Positions 56,263-64,000 of a stretch of DNA of 64,000 bases are shown here, piece after piece. Both the position numbers and the translations under genes were made by a program. The stretch covers positions 124,001 to 188,000 of the forward strand of contig NZ_FOLC01000008.1 of NCBI RefSeq assembly GCF_900112135.1. Reading direction: 5' to 3'. Positions within the stretch are counted from its first letter, which is position 1. Every line of letters starts with the position of its first letter. Source of the stretch: Collimonas sp. OK412. GTDB lineage: Bacteria > Pseudomonadota > Gammaproteobacteria > Burkholderiales > Burkholderiaceae_D. The notes under the pieces are model-generated. The model ran no database searches. It was not told the origin of the DNA and saw only the letters and a program-made list of their open reading frames with translations.

Positions 56263-56298
56263 AAAAAGCCTTGGTTTTTACCGAGGCTTTTTTTTGGG
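56263..56298 (+). terminator. Intrinsic terminator between lipoprotein and TpsB-like genes
   Basis: AAAGCCTTGG (56265-56274) pairs with CCGAGGCTTT (56281-56290) with one G-U pair and a 6-base loop. The run of T residues ends at 56295. It lies 20 bases after the lipoprotein stop, so the transporter downstream probably has its own or read-through transcription. Confidence 0.88.
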
Positions 56299-56410
56299 TT
56301 ATGCGGAAAAACAGCCAGGCTGTACAGAGGCGAAATGGCAACGTACGCAACAACAAAATAGTTGCACAGGATGAATTATTGCCGTAATTTAACAGTGACT
56401 TCAGGTCCCG

Positions 56411-58177
56411 ATGAATAGACAGGTTTTGCCGTCGATAACGAACGAGAGCCGTAGCCGCATGCAATTATCCAAATCGAAGTGCTACCGCCGCGCCGCGGTA
56501 ATCATGGTCAGCGGCGCATGTTTGCTCACTACGTCGTATCCATTGCCGGCACACGCCGATGCGCGCAGCCCGGTGCAAGGCAACCCGATCGATACCTTGC
56601 CCAAGGCAGAGGCGCCGCCAAGCGCGCCGGTGACCATCAATGTCCAGACCCAGGCAGTCGATCCTGCGTTGCAAAATCTGCTGGCCAGCCATCTGACGCC
56701 GTCGCGTTTCCAGATTGCCGGCGTCAAGACGCTGCCGTTTGAACAGGTAGCCGCGCTGTTCGCGCCGCTGGCCAACCGTGATACCACCGTCGCCGAATTG
56801 CTGGCTGCCGCCAACAAGGTCACGCAGATGTACCAAGACCAGGGGTATCCGCTTTCCTTTGCCTTTATCCCGGCCCAGAGTTTCGAGGGCAACGTGGTGG
56901 TGGTCACGGTGGTCGAGGGCTATGTCAAGAATGTCAAGGTAGAAGGCAATCCCGGCGGCAGCGAAGAGCGCCTGAAGCGGGTTGCCGAACAGCTGCAGCA
57001 GGACCGGCCGCTGCGGCGCGCCACTTTTGAACGGGTGGCCGGCATTCTCAGCTTGCAGCCGGGCGTCAAGATTGTCGCCAACGTGGCGCCGCCCACCACG
57101 ACCGACGGCGCCGCCGATATGGTACTGACAGTGACGCGGCGCCCGATTACAGTCGGCGTTGGGGCCGATTACCGGCAGCCTGGCATCCGTGGCTTGCTCA
57201 CCGCCAGCACCAACGGCTTGACGCCCTTGGGCGAGCAGGTGACCGTCAGCACATTGCAGCCGAGCGGGCCGCAAGATGAAAAGTATTATGCGATCAATTA
57301 TGTCCAGCCGATTGGCACCGATGGCTTGCTGGCCAGGCTGAACTGGTCCGACTATCGCGCCAAACCGGAAAATTCGGCATTGGAAAACATCCAATTCCAG
57401 AATCGCTATCAAACCAAAACCGTACGCGCTGGCGGTTCTCTTAGTTATCCGGTGATACTTGATAACACGCATAACCTGACTGTCACCGGCGGCGCTTATG
57501 CCGCTGAAAATACCCAGGTGTATACCCGTTCAGTACCGGTCACGCCGATGTCGATTCAGCTCAGTTCGCAGGTGCGGGTATTGAGCGCCGAGGTCGCCTG
57601 GACCGATGTCAAGACCAGTCCGGAAAAACTGCAGCAGACGCGCCAGTTGAATGTCGGCGTATATAAAGGCGTGGACGCGCTCGGCGCCAAGCGCGAGAAC
57701 AGCAATGTCGACCTGGGCTTTACCAGGGTCACGATGCAGGCAGCGCAATCGAACCAGCTGCCGGGGGGCTTCGGCGTCGCGGTGGCGGTCGGCACGCAAT
57801 ACAGCAGCAATATCTTGCCGACCTCCGAGCAGATCGGCTTCGGCGGCAAGCTGTTCGGCCTCGCATATCCGGCCGGCGAACTGGCAGGCGACAAGGGCTG
57901 GGGCATATCGGCTGAAATCAATCGCCGGTTCCCGGTGAGCTACACCTATCTGAAGTCGGTGCAGCCATATTTTCTGGTGGATCACTCCCGAATTTATTCG
58001 AATGCGGGTCCTTTGATCCACGATACTTTGGGTTCTGTTGCGCTGGGGGTACGCTTTTCGGATGGTCGTTATTACACCCTGGACCTGTCGCTGGCGAAGC
58101 CGGTGGCGGATGTTCCTGTCAATTCCAGCTCGAGATCGCCGCGTGTGAATGCGAGCTATTCGTATCAGCTGGATTAA
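56411..58177 (+). CDS. ShlB/FhaC/HecB-family (TpsB) outer-membrane transporter
   Basis: A 588-residue Omp85-superfamily two-partner-secretion translocator. The N-terminal signal (core VIMVSGACLLTTSYPLPAHA) precedes a POTRA region at ~75-240 (FQIAGVKTLPFEQVAALF..., with the TpsB-typical YQDQGYPLSFAFIPAQ). A 16-strand beta-barrel follows, ending in ASYSYQLD. In loop 6, where TpsB proteins carry VRGY or FGRGYDP, this protein reads FGLAYPAGELAGDKG, without the conserved arginine. No TpsA exoprotein with an N-terminal TPS domain is adjacent. The neighbour is the Gly-rich lipoprotein. A start at 56459 is the alternative; AGGT precedes 56411. Confidence 0.85.
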   Translation: MNRQVLPSITNESRSRMQLSKSKCYRRAAVIMVSGACLLTTSYPLPAHADARSPVQGNPIDTLPKAEAPPSAPVTINVQTQAVDPALQNLLASHLTPSRFQIAGVKTLPFEQVAALFAPLANRDTTVAELLAAANKVTQMYQDQGYPLSFAFIPAQSFEGNVVVVTVVEGYVKNVKVEGNPGGSEERLKRVAEQLQQDRPLRRATFERVAGILSLQPGVKIVANVAPPTTTDGAADMVLTVTRRPITVGVGADYRQPGIRGLLTASTNGLTPLGEQVTVSTLQPSGPQDEKYYAINYVQPIGTDGLLARLNWSDYRAKPENSALENIQFQNRYQTKTVRAGGSLSYPVILDNTHNLTVTGGAYAAENTQVYTRSVPVTPMSIQLSSQVRVLSAEVAWTDVKTSPEKLQQTRQLNVGVYKGVDALGAKRENSNVDLGFTRVTMQAAQSNQLPGGFGVAVAVGTQYSSNILPTSEQIGFGGKLFGLAYPAGELAGDKGWGISAEINRRFPVSYTYLKSVQPYFLVDHSRIYSNAGPLIHDTLGSVALGVRFSDGRYYTLDLSLAKPVADVPVNSSSRSPRVNASYSYQLD

Positions 58178-58730
58178 ATTTCACGACGCCTTGGCTGGAT
58201 TGAATCTCGGGCCACGTACTACCGCCGGGTTTTTTGTCGGCTTGGGACGATTTGCTGTCCATGTTCGTACCGACTCCAACGTTAAGGAAGTATCGCGCAT
58301 CTGTCGCTAAAAACAGTAGTTCTGCGCACCGATCCATGGTGTGCGGTTGTGTGCAAAAGTGGTAAGACCAATCTGTATTTTTATCATGAACAAGATTGTA
58401 GAAAGTGCATGCTGACAATCGAAATTTTAGCTTGCCCAAAAGTAATTATTGGTTGCCTTGGTGTAACTATTATTTTCATAATGTAAAATGCTATTTCAAG
58501 CCAAAACCTTGTTTTCCCTATGAAGAACCGACTAGAGGGATTGCTCTAAGAATATGTTTCTTAAAGGAAAAATTTATCTTGAGGTAATTTTTAATCGGGG
58601 CTATGCTGATACCGCGTAGTCTGAATTCAGAGGGTTTGATTTGCGGCTGAATGTGGAGTCGTTCGACCGCGGATTGTTGCGCAAAAAGGCTGCAGATTTA
58701 ATGAGGTATGTGCTTTTTCAGGAGATCACA
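58178..58730 (+). promoter_or_regulatory. AT-rich spacer with candidate flp promoter
   Basis: No credible gene. Base composition shifts to AT-rich after about 58290. The best plus-strand promoter candidate is TTGAGG (58579-58584) with TATGCT (58602-58607), spacing 17 bp, ~125 bases before flp. TTGCCT/CATAAT at 58453/58477 (18 bp) is a second possibility. Short frames here do not look like protein. Confidence 0.35.
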
Positions 58731-58934
58731 ATGAACGCCAAATTAATGAAATTTCTTCGGGATGAGGATGGCATCACCGCTATTGAATATGGTCTGATCG
58801 CTGGATTGGTGGCGGTAGCGCTTGTAATCGGCGTCGGATTCTTGACCGGCTCGGATGATTCCACCGGCCTGAAAGGCATCTTTCATGGCATCGGCACTAA
58901 ATTGACCAATCTCGCGACTTCTGTCGGCACTTGA
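58731..58934 (+). CDS. flp: Flp/Fap-type pilin
   Basis: A 67-residue type IVb pilin precursor. A charged leader (MNAKLMKFLRDEDG) is followed by the hydrophobic ITAIEYGLIAGLVAVALVIGV with the Flp motif. Cleavage should occur after G14, leaving the +5 glutamate and adjacent tyrosine of the pilin. The ATG at 58731 follows AGGAG; an in-frame upstream start at 58641 would bury the leader and is rejected. It is the major subunit of the Tad pilus encoded here. A perfect intercistronic hairpin follows. Confidence 0.95.
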   Translation: MNAKLMKFLRDEDGITAIEYGLIAGLVAVALVIGVGFLTGSDDSTGLKGIFHGIGTKLTNLATSVGT

Positions 58935-58966
58935 TAGAAGCGCATATCAGCCTGGCGTCACGGACT

Positions 58967-58995
58967 GTCCAACTATTCCCAACGTCTAGTTGGAC
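58967..58995 (+). other. Perfect 9-bp hairpin between flp and tadV
   Basis: GTCCAACTA (58967-58975) and TAGTTGGAC (58987-58995) form a perfect stem with an 11-base loop and no T-tract. Its place just after the pilin gene suggests an mRNA 3' stabiliser or attenuator that raises flp transcript over the assembly genes. Confidence 0.5.
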
Positions 58996-59004
58996 ATAAC
59001 CGAA

Positions 59005-59547
59005 ATGTTGAATAATTTTTCTTCTATGCCAACGCTGTTCCTAGCGTTTTGCAGCACGATATTCTTTTACGATTATTTGTTTCGTCGCGTTCCCAACGTA
59101 TTTTTGCTGATTGCGATCACTGTGCAACTAGCATGTTTTATGTTGTTGGGGGGGGGATTGAATGGCATCGGTTGGGTGAGTGCCTTATCAGGCTTTGCAG
59201 TCGGGATGGCATTTTTTTTACCACTGTATGCGTTGCGGGCGATGGCTGCTGGCGACGTTAAATTTTTTGCCGTGATTGGCTTTTTGCTTGGCCCCGGGGC
59301 GCTATTGCCAGTCTTCTTGATAGCGTCGTTGCTTGCAGCCGTTCATGCACTAATGTTTTATATATCACGATTGGGGTTTGCTCCGAATTTGCAGATGGCA
59401 GCGGTCCGGTTTCAGCGGTGGCGGCCGTACCGATGGGTGCTGGAAAAACGCGGTAATCGCGTTGGGATTCCCTATGCAGCGTACCTCGCTGTGGCAGCCG
59501 GCTTGATGCAAATGAATGGTGCATGGATAGTGTCGGGTCTTATCTGA
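59005..59547 (+). CDS. cpaA: Prepilin peptidase TadV/CpaA (A24 family)
   Basis: A 180-residue polytopic aspartyl protease that removes the Flp leader at the inner membrane. The first catalytic aspartate is in FFYDYLFRRVPN, and the second is in the AAGDVKFFAVIGFLLGP block (GxxD/GD motif). It is the short form without the N-terminal methylation domain, as usual for TadV. The start is uncertain: ATG 59005 is chosen; TTG 58990 and ATG 59026 are in frame, and none has a strong ribosome-binding site. It would also process TadE-type pseudopilins. Confidence 0.88.
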   Translation: MLNNFSSMPTLFLAFCSTIFFYDYLFRRVPNVFLLIAITVQLACFMLLGGGLNGIGWVSALSGFAVGMAFFLPLYALRAMAAGDVKFFAVIGFLLGPGALLPVFLIASLLAAVHALMFYISRLGFAPNLQMAAVRFQRWRPYRWVLEKRGNRVGIPYAAYLAVAAGLMQMNGAWIVSGLI

Positions 59548-59629
59548 ATCCTTATTCGCGCCACGCAGACAGGCGCAGCAGGTGCCGGTGATGTACTGAT
59601 CGTATTTGCAGTAAAGATCGGGAGCAGGG

Positions 59630-60115
59630 ATGTATAAAAAATATAAATATGCGGTCCCCTCCGCCATGAGAACGGAGGGCAAGAATTTCGCTCAACGCGG
59701 TATTGCAGCCATAGAATTCGCCTTGGTGTTCCCGGTATTTTTCATGCTGTTGTACGGCATCATTACCTATGTCCTGATTTTCCTGGCCCAGCAATCGCTG
59801 GCATTGGCAGCTGAAGAAGGCGCACGTGCAGCTCTGCGGTACACCACGGCAGACCGCGGTGTTATTGGCTGCAGCACCGCTACCCAACTGATCAAATGGC
59901 TAGGCACCGATTCTGGCGGTAACCCAATAGCTACCTGCACCCCGGTTGGGCCGGTTGCCTGTGCCCTCCCTGTGGGCACCAGTGCGCAATGCATCACGGT
60001 CAGAGTTGTCTACCCATATAGCAGCAAGCCGCTAGTGCCGTTGCTGCTGGGATCGTTAATGAGTGTCGCGATACCTAACAAACTGGCGAGCTCAGCCACG
60101 GTGCAAATTAATTGA
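59630..60115 (+). CDS. tadE: TadE-like pseudopilin
   Basis: A 161-residue minor pilin of the TadE/TadG family. A basic leader ends in AQRGIAAIEFALVFPVFFMLLYG, where the G/IAAIEFAL junction is the prepilin peptidase site and the following hydrophobic helix is the TadE domain. The remaining ~115 residues are an extracytoplasmic domain with two cysteines that may form a disulfide. The start has GGGAG upstream. It lies 82 bases after cpaA. Confidence 0.9.
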   Translation: MYKKYKYAVPSAMRTEGKNFAQRGIAAIEFALVFPVFFMLLYGIITYVLIFLAQQSLALAAEEGARAALRYTTADRGVIGCSTATQLIKWLGTDSGGNPIATCTPVGPVACALPVGTSAQCITVRVVYPYSSKPLVPLLLGSLMSVAIPNKLASSATVQIN

Positions 60116-60287
60116 AGAAGGTCGGTTGACGTTTGAGGAAGCTGAATCTTGTTTGCGTTGCAGTGCACTAGAGTTTTTCCGCCAGTGCATCTGCGTGTGT
60201 GTGACTTAGCGTCTTTCGTCAATTCGAATTTGGCATGGAAACCACTTTGAACAATCTCTTCGTTCGGACAGGCCTTGAGTACACGCT

Positions 60288-61286
60288 ATGAATAACCTGA
60301 CAAAAATTGTTGCGGCGATATTGGTAGTGGCGGCGCTTGGTTTGGCGTTTGTGGCCTGGTGGCTGGGTAGTCGCCCACCACCGACAATTTCTACCGCACA
60401 GCCGGCGGTCATCGCCAAGTCTTCCAAACAATACGAAGTCATAGTGGCGGCGCGGGTACTAGAAGCGGGCAAAGCGATCGCTACCGACGACATCAGCCTG
60501 GTGACTTTGCCGATCAATCCGGCCGGCGCATATAGCCAGGCAAGTTCAGTGGTTGGAAAAATACCATTGATCCAAATCGGCACCGGTACGCCGATTACCG
60601 AAAGTGGTTTGGCCAGCGGCTTGGCGGTGAAACTGGCGGACGGCGAGCGTGCAGTGGCCATCCCTGTCGACGAAATTGTTGGCGCCGGAAACCGAGTCCA
60701 GGCTGGTGATTATGTAGATGTGTTTTTTACGCTCAAGCAAGGCCAGGAAATCGAAAAAACGCAATCGCGCTTGCTGATGTCGCGCCTGCACGTGTTGTCA
60801 TATGGCGCCACTGTAATAGGTACAGCCACCGCTGGCGGCAGTGTCGGAGCTGTGCCGTCTCAACAGGCGCCGCAATCAGTCCAGCCGCCGCCATCGCAGC
60901 AAGGCCAGCAGGTCGCTCGTACCGCAGTGCTGGCAACGCCGGTTGCCGATGTTAACCGGCTGCTGTTGGCAACCCAGAATGGCAAATTGATGCTGGCGTT
61001 ACGCAATCCCAGCGATGAGGCAATTCCAGATATGGCGCTATTCCCGGCGCCGGCCCCAGTGATCTCAGGCAAGAAGGATTTGACGCGCGATCAGAAAGAG
61101 GCATTGAAACAACCTGATAACCAGGCTTTTGCCGGCATGGAAATGAACGGATTGGCCGGAGATGCCAGGTCGCAGGCAAGCCGCAAATCGAACGCTGTAC
61201 CAGGGGCAGCGTTGGCGCGCGGCGCAAGTCCCTCCGGAACTGTCGAAGTAATCCGCGGTACGCAGCGAGAGTCCGTGGCTTTTTGA
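60288..61286 (+). CDS. cpaB: Flp pilus assembly protein CpaB/RcpC
   Basis: A 332-residue protein with an N-terminal membrane anchor (IVAAILVVAALGLAFVAWWLG), an SAF domain (EVIVAARVLEAGKAIATDDISLVTLP...) and the RcpC/CpaB domain (AVAIPVDEIVGAGNRVQAGDYVDVFFTL). CpaB is periplasmic and is thought to steady the secretin or bind peptidoglycan. A Gln/Pro-rich insertion (QQAPQSVQPPPSQQGQQ) sits near residue 190. A 172-bp spacer upstream contains no gene. The next gene, the secretin, is 56 bases away. Confidence 0.92.
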   Translation: MNNLTKIVAAILVVAALGLAFVAWWLGSRPPPTISTAQPAVIAKSSKQYEVIVAARVLEAGKAIATDDISLVTLPINPAGAYSQASSVVGKIPLIQIGTGTPITESGLASGLAVKLADGERAVAIPVDEIVGAGNRVQAGDYVDVFFTLKQGQEIEKTQSRLLMSRLHVLSYGATVIGTATAGGSVGAVPSQQAPQSVQPPPSQQGQQVARTAVLATPVADVNRLLLATQNGKLMLALRNPSDEAIPDMALFPAPAPVISGKKDLTRDQKEALKQPDNQAFAGMEMNGLAGDARSQASRKSNAVPGAALARGASPSGTVEVIRGTQRESVAF

Positions 61287-61342
61287 CGCAAAGATGTTTT
61301 TCAATGATGGGTTTATATCAATAACAGGATTGACCGCAACTC

Positions 61343-62647
61343 ATGAAAATTCACGACCTAGTTCTGCCAATGTTGCTAAGTGCTGGCGCAATTCCCGCAT
61401 TTTCCTTGGCCGCTGCCGCTGACATTACGCTTGGGATGCGTGAACAGCAAAGCTTGCCGGTTGCAGGTACGCTGGAACGCATTGCTGTAGCCGATCCGGA
61501 AGTGGCGGATGTGCTGATGGTGCGCGGCTCCGGCGGCAAGAATGGTAGCGTGATTTTGGTAGGGAAAAAGGCCGGAACCACCACTGTAACCGCATGGGCC
61601 AAGGGACTGCCGGCCAATACGTGGAGAGTGACGGTGCAGGGCGATGTGCAAGCGGCCCTGGCAGGACAGGGAGGCGCTGAGGTAAAGGTTCGCGGCGCAT
61701 CGAGCGTCATCAGTGGACAGGCCCCATCGTTATTGGAGCATACAAAAAGCAGCGCTGCCGCAGCTGACGCAACCGGAAAAGGCAAAGTGCTGGATATCTC
61801 GACCATCGATAGCGGCAATGTAGTACAGATCGATGTCAAGATTGTCGAATTCAGCAAATCGGTATTAAAAGAAATTGGCTTTGATTTCGGATTGCTTGTG
61901 AACCGTGGCAATTTCAGCTTCAATTTGTCGAGCAATCTCGCGTCCAATGGACTGTCGTCTGCCGCCTCAGCGTTCAATTTGTTGACCAAGTTTAGCCGAG
62001 GCAGTTACAGCTTGAGTAATAATCTGCGGCTGATCGAAGGCAACGGCATGGCGCGGGTGCTGGCTGAACCGTCCTTGACTGCACTTTCCGGCCAAAGCGC
62101 AAGTTTCCTGGCTGGTGGCGAACTGCCTATTCCGCAATCCGGCGGCCTCGGCACCACAACTATTGTCTACAAACCCTTTGGCATAGGCCTGACCGTATCG
62201 CCGACCATACTGGCGAAGGGCCGGATTGCTCTGAAAGTCGCACCGGAGGCCAGCGATGTTGACTATAGCAAGACAGTTACCGCCGACGGCATATCGGTTC
62301 CTTCGATTACCACCCGGCGCGCGGATACGACGGTCGAATTGGGCGACGGAGAGAGTTTTATCATTGGTGGCCTGGTTTCGCGCACCACTCAATCGAATGT
62401 CAACAAGATCCCGCTGCTCGGTGATTTACCGATTATTGGTAGTTTTTTTCGGAACATGAGCTACTCCCAGGCTGACAAAGAGCTGGTGATCATAGTTACA
62501 CCACACGTGGTTCAGCCTATCGCCAAGAATGTACCGCTGCCGCTGCCGGGAGACAGTCAGGAGCGACGGAATACTGCCAGTACCGCGTGGGGAAGTTATC
62601 TGTTAGGAGGAGCGAGCCGCGACGAATTGCCGGGATTTTCAAAATAA
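61343..62647 (+). CDS. cpaC: Tad pilus secretin CpaC/RcpA
   Basis: A 434-residue outer-membrane secretin. A signal peptide (ending SLAAA) precedes the N-terminal pilus-assembly domain (LGMREQQSLPVAGTLERIAVADPEVADVLMV). A short BON-like segment and the type II/III secretin domain from about residue 150 follow. ARVLAEPSLTALSGQSASFLAGGELPIP and VELGDGESFIIGGLVSR...VPLLGD-like (KIPLLGDLPIIGSFFR) are canonical secretin motifs. It forms the pore through which the Flp pilus exits. Confidence 0.94.
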   Translation: MKIHDLVLPMLLSAGAIPAFSLAAAADITLGMREQQSLPVAGTLERIAVADPEVADVLMVRGSGGKNGSVILVGKKAGTTTVTAWAKGLPANTWRVTVQGDVQAALAGQGGAEVKVRGASSVISGQAPSLLEHTKSSAAAADATGKGKVLDISTIDSGNVVQIDVKIVEFSKSVLKEIGFDFGLLVNRGNFSFNLSSNLASNGLSSAASAFNLLTKFSRGSYSLSNNLRLIEGNGMARVLAEPSLTALSGQSASFLAGGELPIPQSGGLGTTTIVYKPFGIGLTVSPTILAKGRIALKVAPEASDVDYSKTVTADGISVPSITTRRADTTVELGDGESFIIGGLVSRTTQSNVNKIPLLGDLPIIGSFFRNMSYSQADKELVIIVTPHVVQPIAKNVPLPLPGDSQERRNTASTAWGSYLLGGASRDELPGFSK

Positions 62648-62668
62648 GCGCCCAATTTCTTGGATCAC

Positions 62669-63973
62669 ATGATGAATGCTCGTAACAAGGCTTTGAATGA
62701 ACTGACGGCGCTTAGCCGTTTCGTCTTCTGTTCGCGCAACAGCACGCAAGCAGAATGGCTGGGTGCGGCCCTTGGCAAATGGGGCACGCTATTGCAGGAA
62801 AAAGCCGATGTAGCGGAATTGCTGTCGCGCATAGTGGAGCTCAATCCTTTGCTGGTGCTGCTGGATTTCTCAGGTATAGAGCAAGTAAGCGACCACGCCG
62901 GCGTCCTGTCGCTTGACTCTCTGGGCACAACCGCGCATGCAACCGAATTGGCGCGCGCCCTGAGTAAAACCCTTCCGACTTTGCCTTTGGTGGCGGTCGG
63001 CTCCATGGCGTTTCCCGAAGGGACGATTGCGGCCTTGCGTGCAGGCGTCAGCGATTTCATCGACGTCAGCGCTTCCGAGGATGAAGCGCGCGATGTGGTG
63101 CAGCGGGTGCTGGCCAAGGCTGCTGCGCGAGCCCCGGCGCCGGTCAAGCGCGGCCAGCTGGTGACCTTGCTCGGCGTACGTCCGGGTATCGGCACCAGCA
63201 CATTGGCAGCGCACCTGGCGGACATGATCCAGCTGCGCAGTACCAGTCACGGCGGCAAGCGGAATGCGACCGACAGCCGGGTCGCATTGCTTGACCTGGG
63301 CTTGCCGGCCGGGGATGGCAAGCTGTACCTGAGCGCCAACGGCAATTTCGATTTTGCCGAAGCGGTGCGCAACCTGCGCCGTCTTGACGAGACCCTGGTG
63401 CATACGGCACTGCCGCGCAGCCCTGGCGGCGTTACCGTGATTTCCCTGCCGCACAGCCTGAGCGAAATGCGCACGGTGTCGCACCACGATGCACTGGCCT
63501 TGCTGGATCGGCTGCGCCTGTACTTTGACGTACTGATCGCCGATCTCGGCGGCTTCACCAATCATGAATTCATCGCCAACCTGACCGGCGCCGCCGACCA
63601 GGTATGGCTGGTGACCGACCAGAGCGTCGGCGCCCTGGTGTCGCTGGCGGGCACCTTGCAGGAACTGAACGGCCGCCATCCCGACGACGGCAAGCGCCAT
63701 CTGGTGGTGAACCGTTACGACGATCGTTTCGGCATGGCGGCAAACCAGATTGCCGAGCGTTTCAAATTGCCCTTGCTGGCGACTTTGCCGGAACGTACGC
63801 TGAAGCTGACCTCCAGCGCCAACCGCGGCAAGCTGCTGCATGAAGTTGCTCCGCACGATACTTACGTCAAAGCTGTGGACGGCCTGATCGATGGCTTGCT
63901 CAGCCATGATGAGACGGCAGCGCACAAACATGGAGTGGAACGCTGGCTGCCGAAAATTTTATTGCGAAAATAA
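62669..63973 (+). CDS. cpaE: Tad pilus localisation ATPase-like protein CpaE/TadZ
   Basis: A 434-residue protein with an N-terminal receiver-like domain (residues ~15-135) and a C-terminal MinD/ParA-like domain that places the Tad machine at the pole. The deviant Walker A region reads GVRPGIGTSTLAAHLADM, so the P-loop lysines of MinD are missing, as in several TadZ proteins. VALLDLGLPAGDGKLYL and DVLIADLGGFTNHEF are the following ParA-like elements. ATGs at 62669 and 62672 follow an in-frame TTG at 62660. The tadA/cpaF ATPase is presumably just beyond the right edge. Confidence 0.9.
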   Translation: MMNARNKALNELTALSRFVFCSRNSTQAEWLGAALGKWGTLLQEKADVAELLSRIVELNPLLVLLDFSGIEQVSDHAGVLSLDSLGTTAHATELARALSKTLPTLPLVAVGSMAFPEGTIAALRAGVSDFIDVSASEDEARDVVQRVLAKAAARAPAPVKRGQLVTLLGVRPGIGTSTLAAHLADMIQLRSTSHGGKRNATDSRVALLDLGLPAGDGKLYLSANGNFDFAEAVRNLRRLDETLVHTALPRSPGGVTVISLPHSLSEMRTVSHHDALALLDRLRLYFDVLIADLGGFTNHEFIANLTGAADQVWLVTDQSVGALVSLAGTLQELNGRHPDDGKRHLVVNRYDDRFGMAANQIAERFKLPLLATLPERTLKLTSSANRGKLLHEVAPHDTYVKAVDGLIDGLLSHDETAAHKHGVERWLPKILLRK

Positions 63974-64000
63974 GTAAGCAAGTAAGCAAGCAAGCCGATT

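Noticed and set aside
58119-58439. 106-residue minus-strand frame over the 3' end of the TpsB-like gene
   Set aside because: It is antisense to a well-supported gene for part of its length, has unconvincing composition and no ribosome-binding site.
63971-64000. AAGTAAGCAAGTAAGC short tandem repeat at the right edge
   Set aside because: Only a few copies of a 4-8 base unit just after the cpaE stop; too short and truncated by the window to call a functional repeat.
1-64000. CRISPR arrays, insertion sequences, prophage or integrase genes
   Set aside because: No regularly spaced repeats, transposase, recombinase or phage structural genes were seen on either strand. The only mobile-like item is the 100-bp inverted-repeat element at 42303-42402.

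Overview
The window looks like the chromosome of a betaproteobacterium of the Burkholderiales, most plausibly the family Oxalobacteraceae (Collimonas/Herbaspirillum-like). This is inferred from gene content and protein style, because no rRNA or other phylogenetic marker is present. Most genes are GC-rich. Two stretches, roughly 23.6-26.2 kb and 58.2-59.2 kb, are clearly AT-richer.

Layout. 0.1-7.2 kb: a plus-strand surface-polysaccharide cluster with four family-2 glycosyltransferases, a WecA/MraY-type initiating transferase and a Wzx-like flippase. Its left part is a tandem duplication of a two-gene unit whose first copy has decayed. 7.3-10.3 kb: an H-NS-like protein, phosphomannomutase/phosphoglucomutase and heptosyltransferase I. 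10.26-19.4 kb (minus): one tightly packed selenium/formate operon, reading fdoG (selenoprotein with in-frame UGA and a visible SECIS), fdoH, fdoI, fdhE, selA, selB and tRNA-Sec. 19.7-25.9 kb (minus): a second glycan cluster with a DUF2142-like membrane glycosyltransferase, a small unknown membrane protein, two glycosyltransferases, a methyltransferase and a flippase-like membrane protein. 26.3-33.0 kb: LPS inner-core and assembly genes (Kdo 3-hydroxylase, WaaA, YdcF-like, GT8, O-antigen ligase, GalE).

33.1-39.8 kb: an AcrAB-type RND pump with a lipoprotein outer-membrane channel and a divergent AcrR-type repressor. The shared control region carries a 24-bp operator almost identical to the E. 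coli AcrR site. 39.9-43.1 kb: TolC, rhodanese, a Pcm-like methyltransferase and a TetR regulator with its own palindromic operator and promoter. 43.3-54.6 kb: mostly housekeeping genes (YkgJ-like, DUF1439 lipoprotein, two tandem UppP paralogues, RecQ, rubredoxin reductase-like, MaeB, AMP-dependent ligase, 5'-nucleotidase).

54.6-58.2 kb holds the most unusual locus. A low-complexity Gly/Val/Thr/Ser-rich lipoprotein sits behind a near-perfect sigma-54 promoter. It is followed by a terminator and then a TpsB/FhaC-type outer-membrane transporter with no recognisable TpsA and an altered loop-6 motif. 58.7-64.0 kb: the start of a Tad/Flp pilus locus (flp, tadV, tadE, cpaB, cpaC, cpaE) running off the right edge.

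Functional themes are cell-envelope glycans (O-antigen/capsule, LPS core, lipid-carrier recycling), envelope export (RND pump, TolC, TpsB, Tad) and anaerobic or formate respiration.
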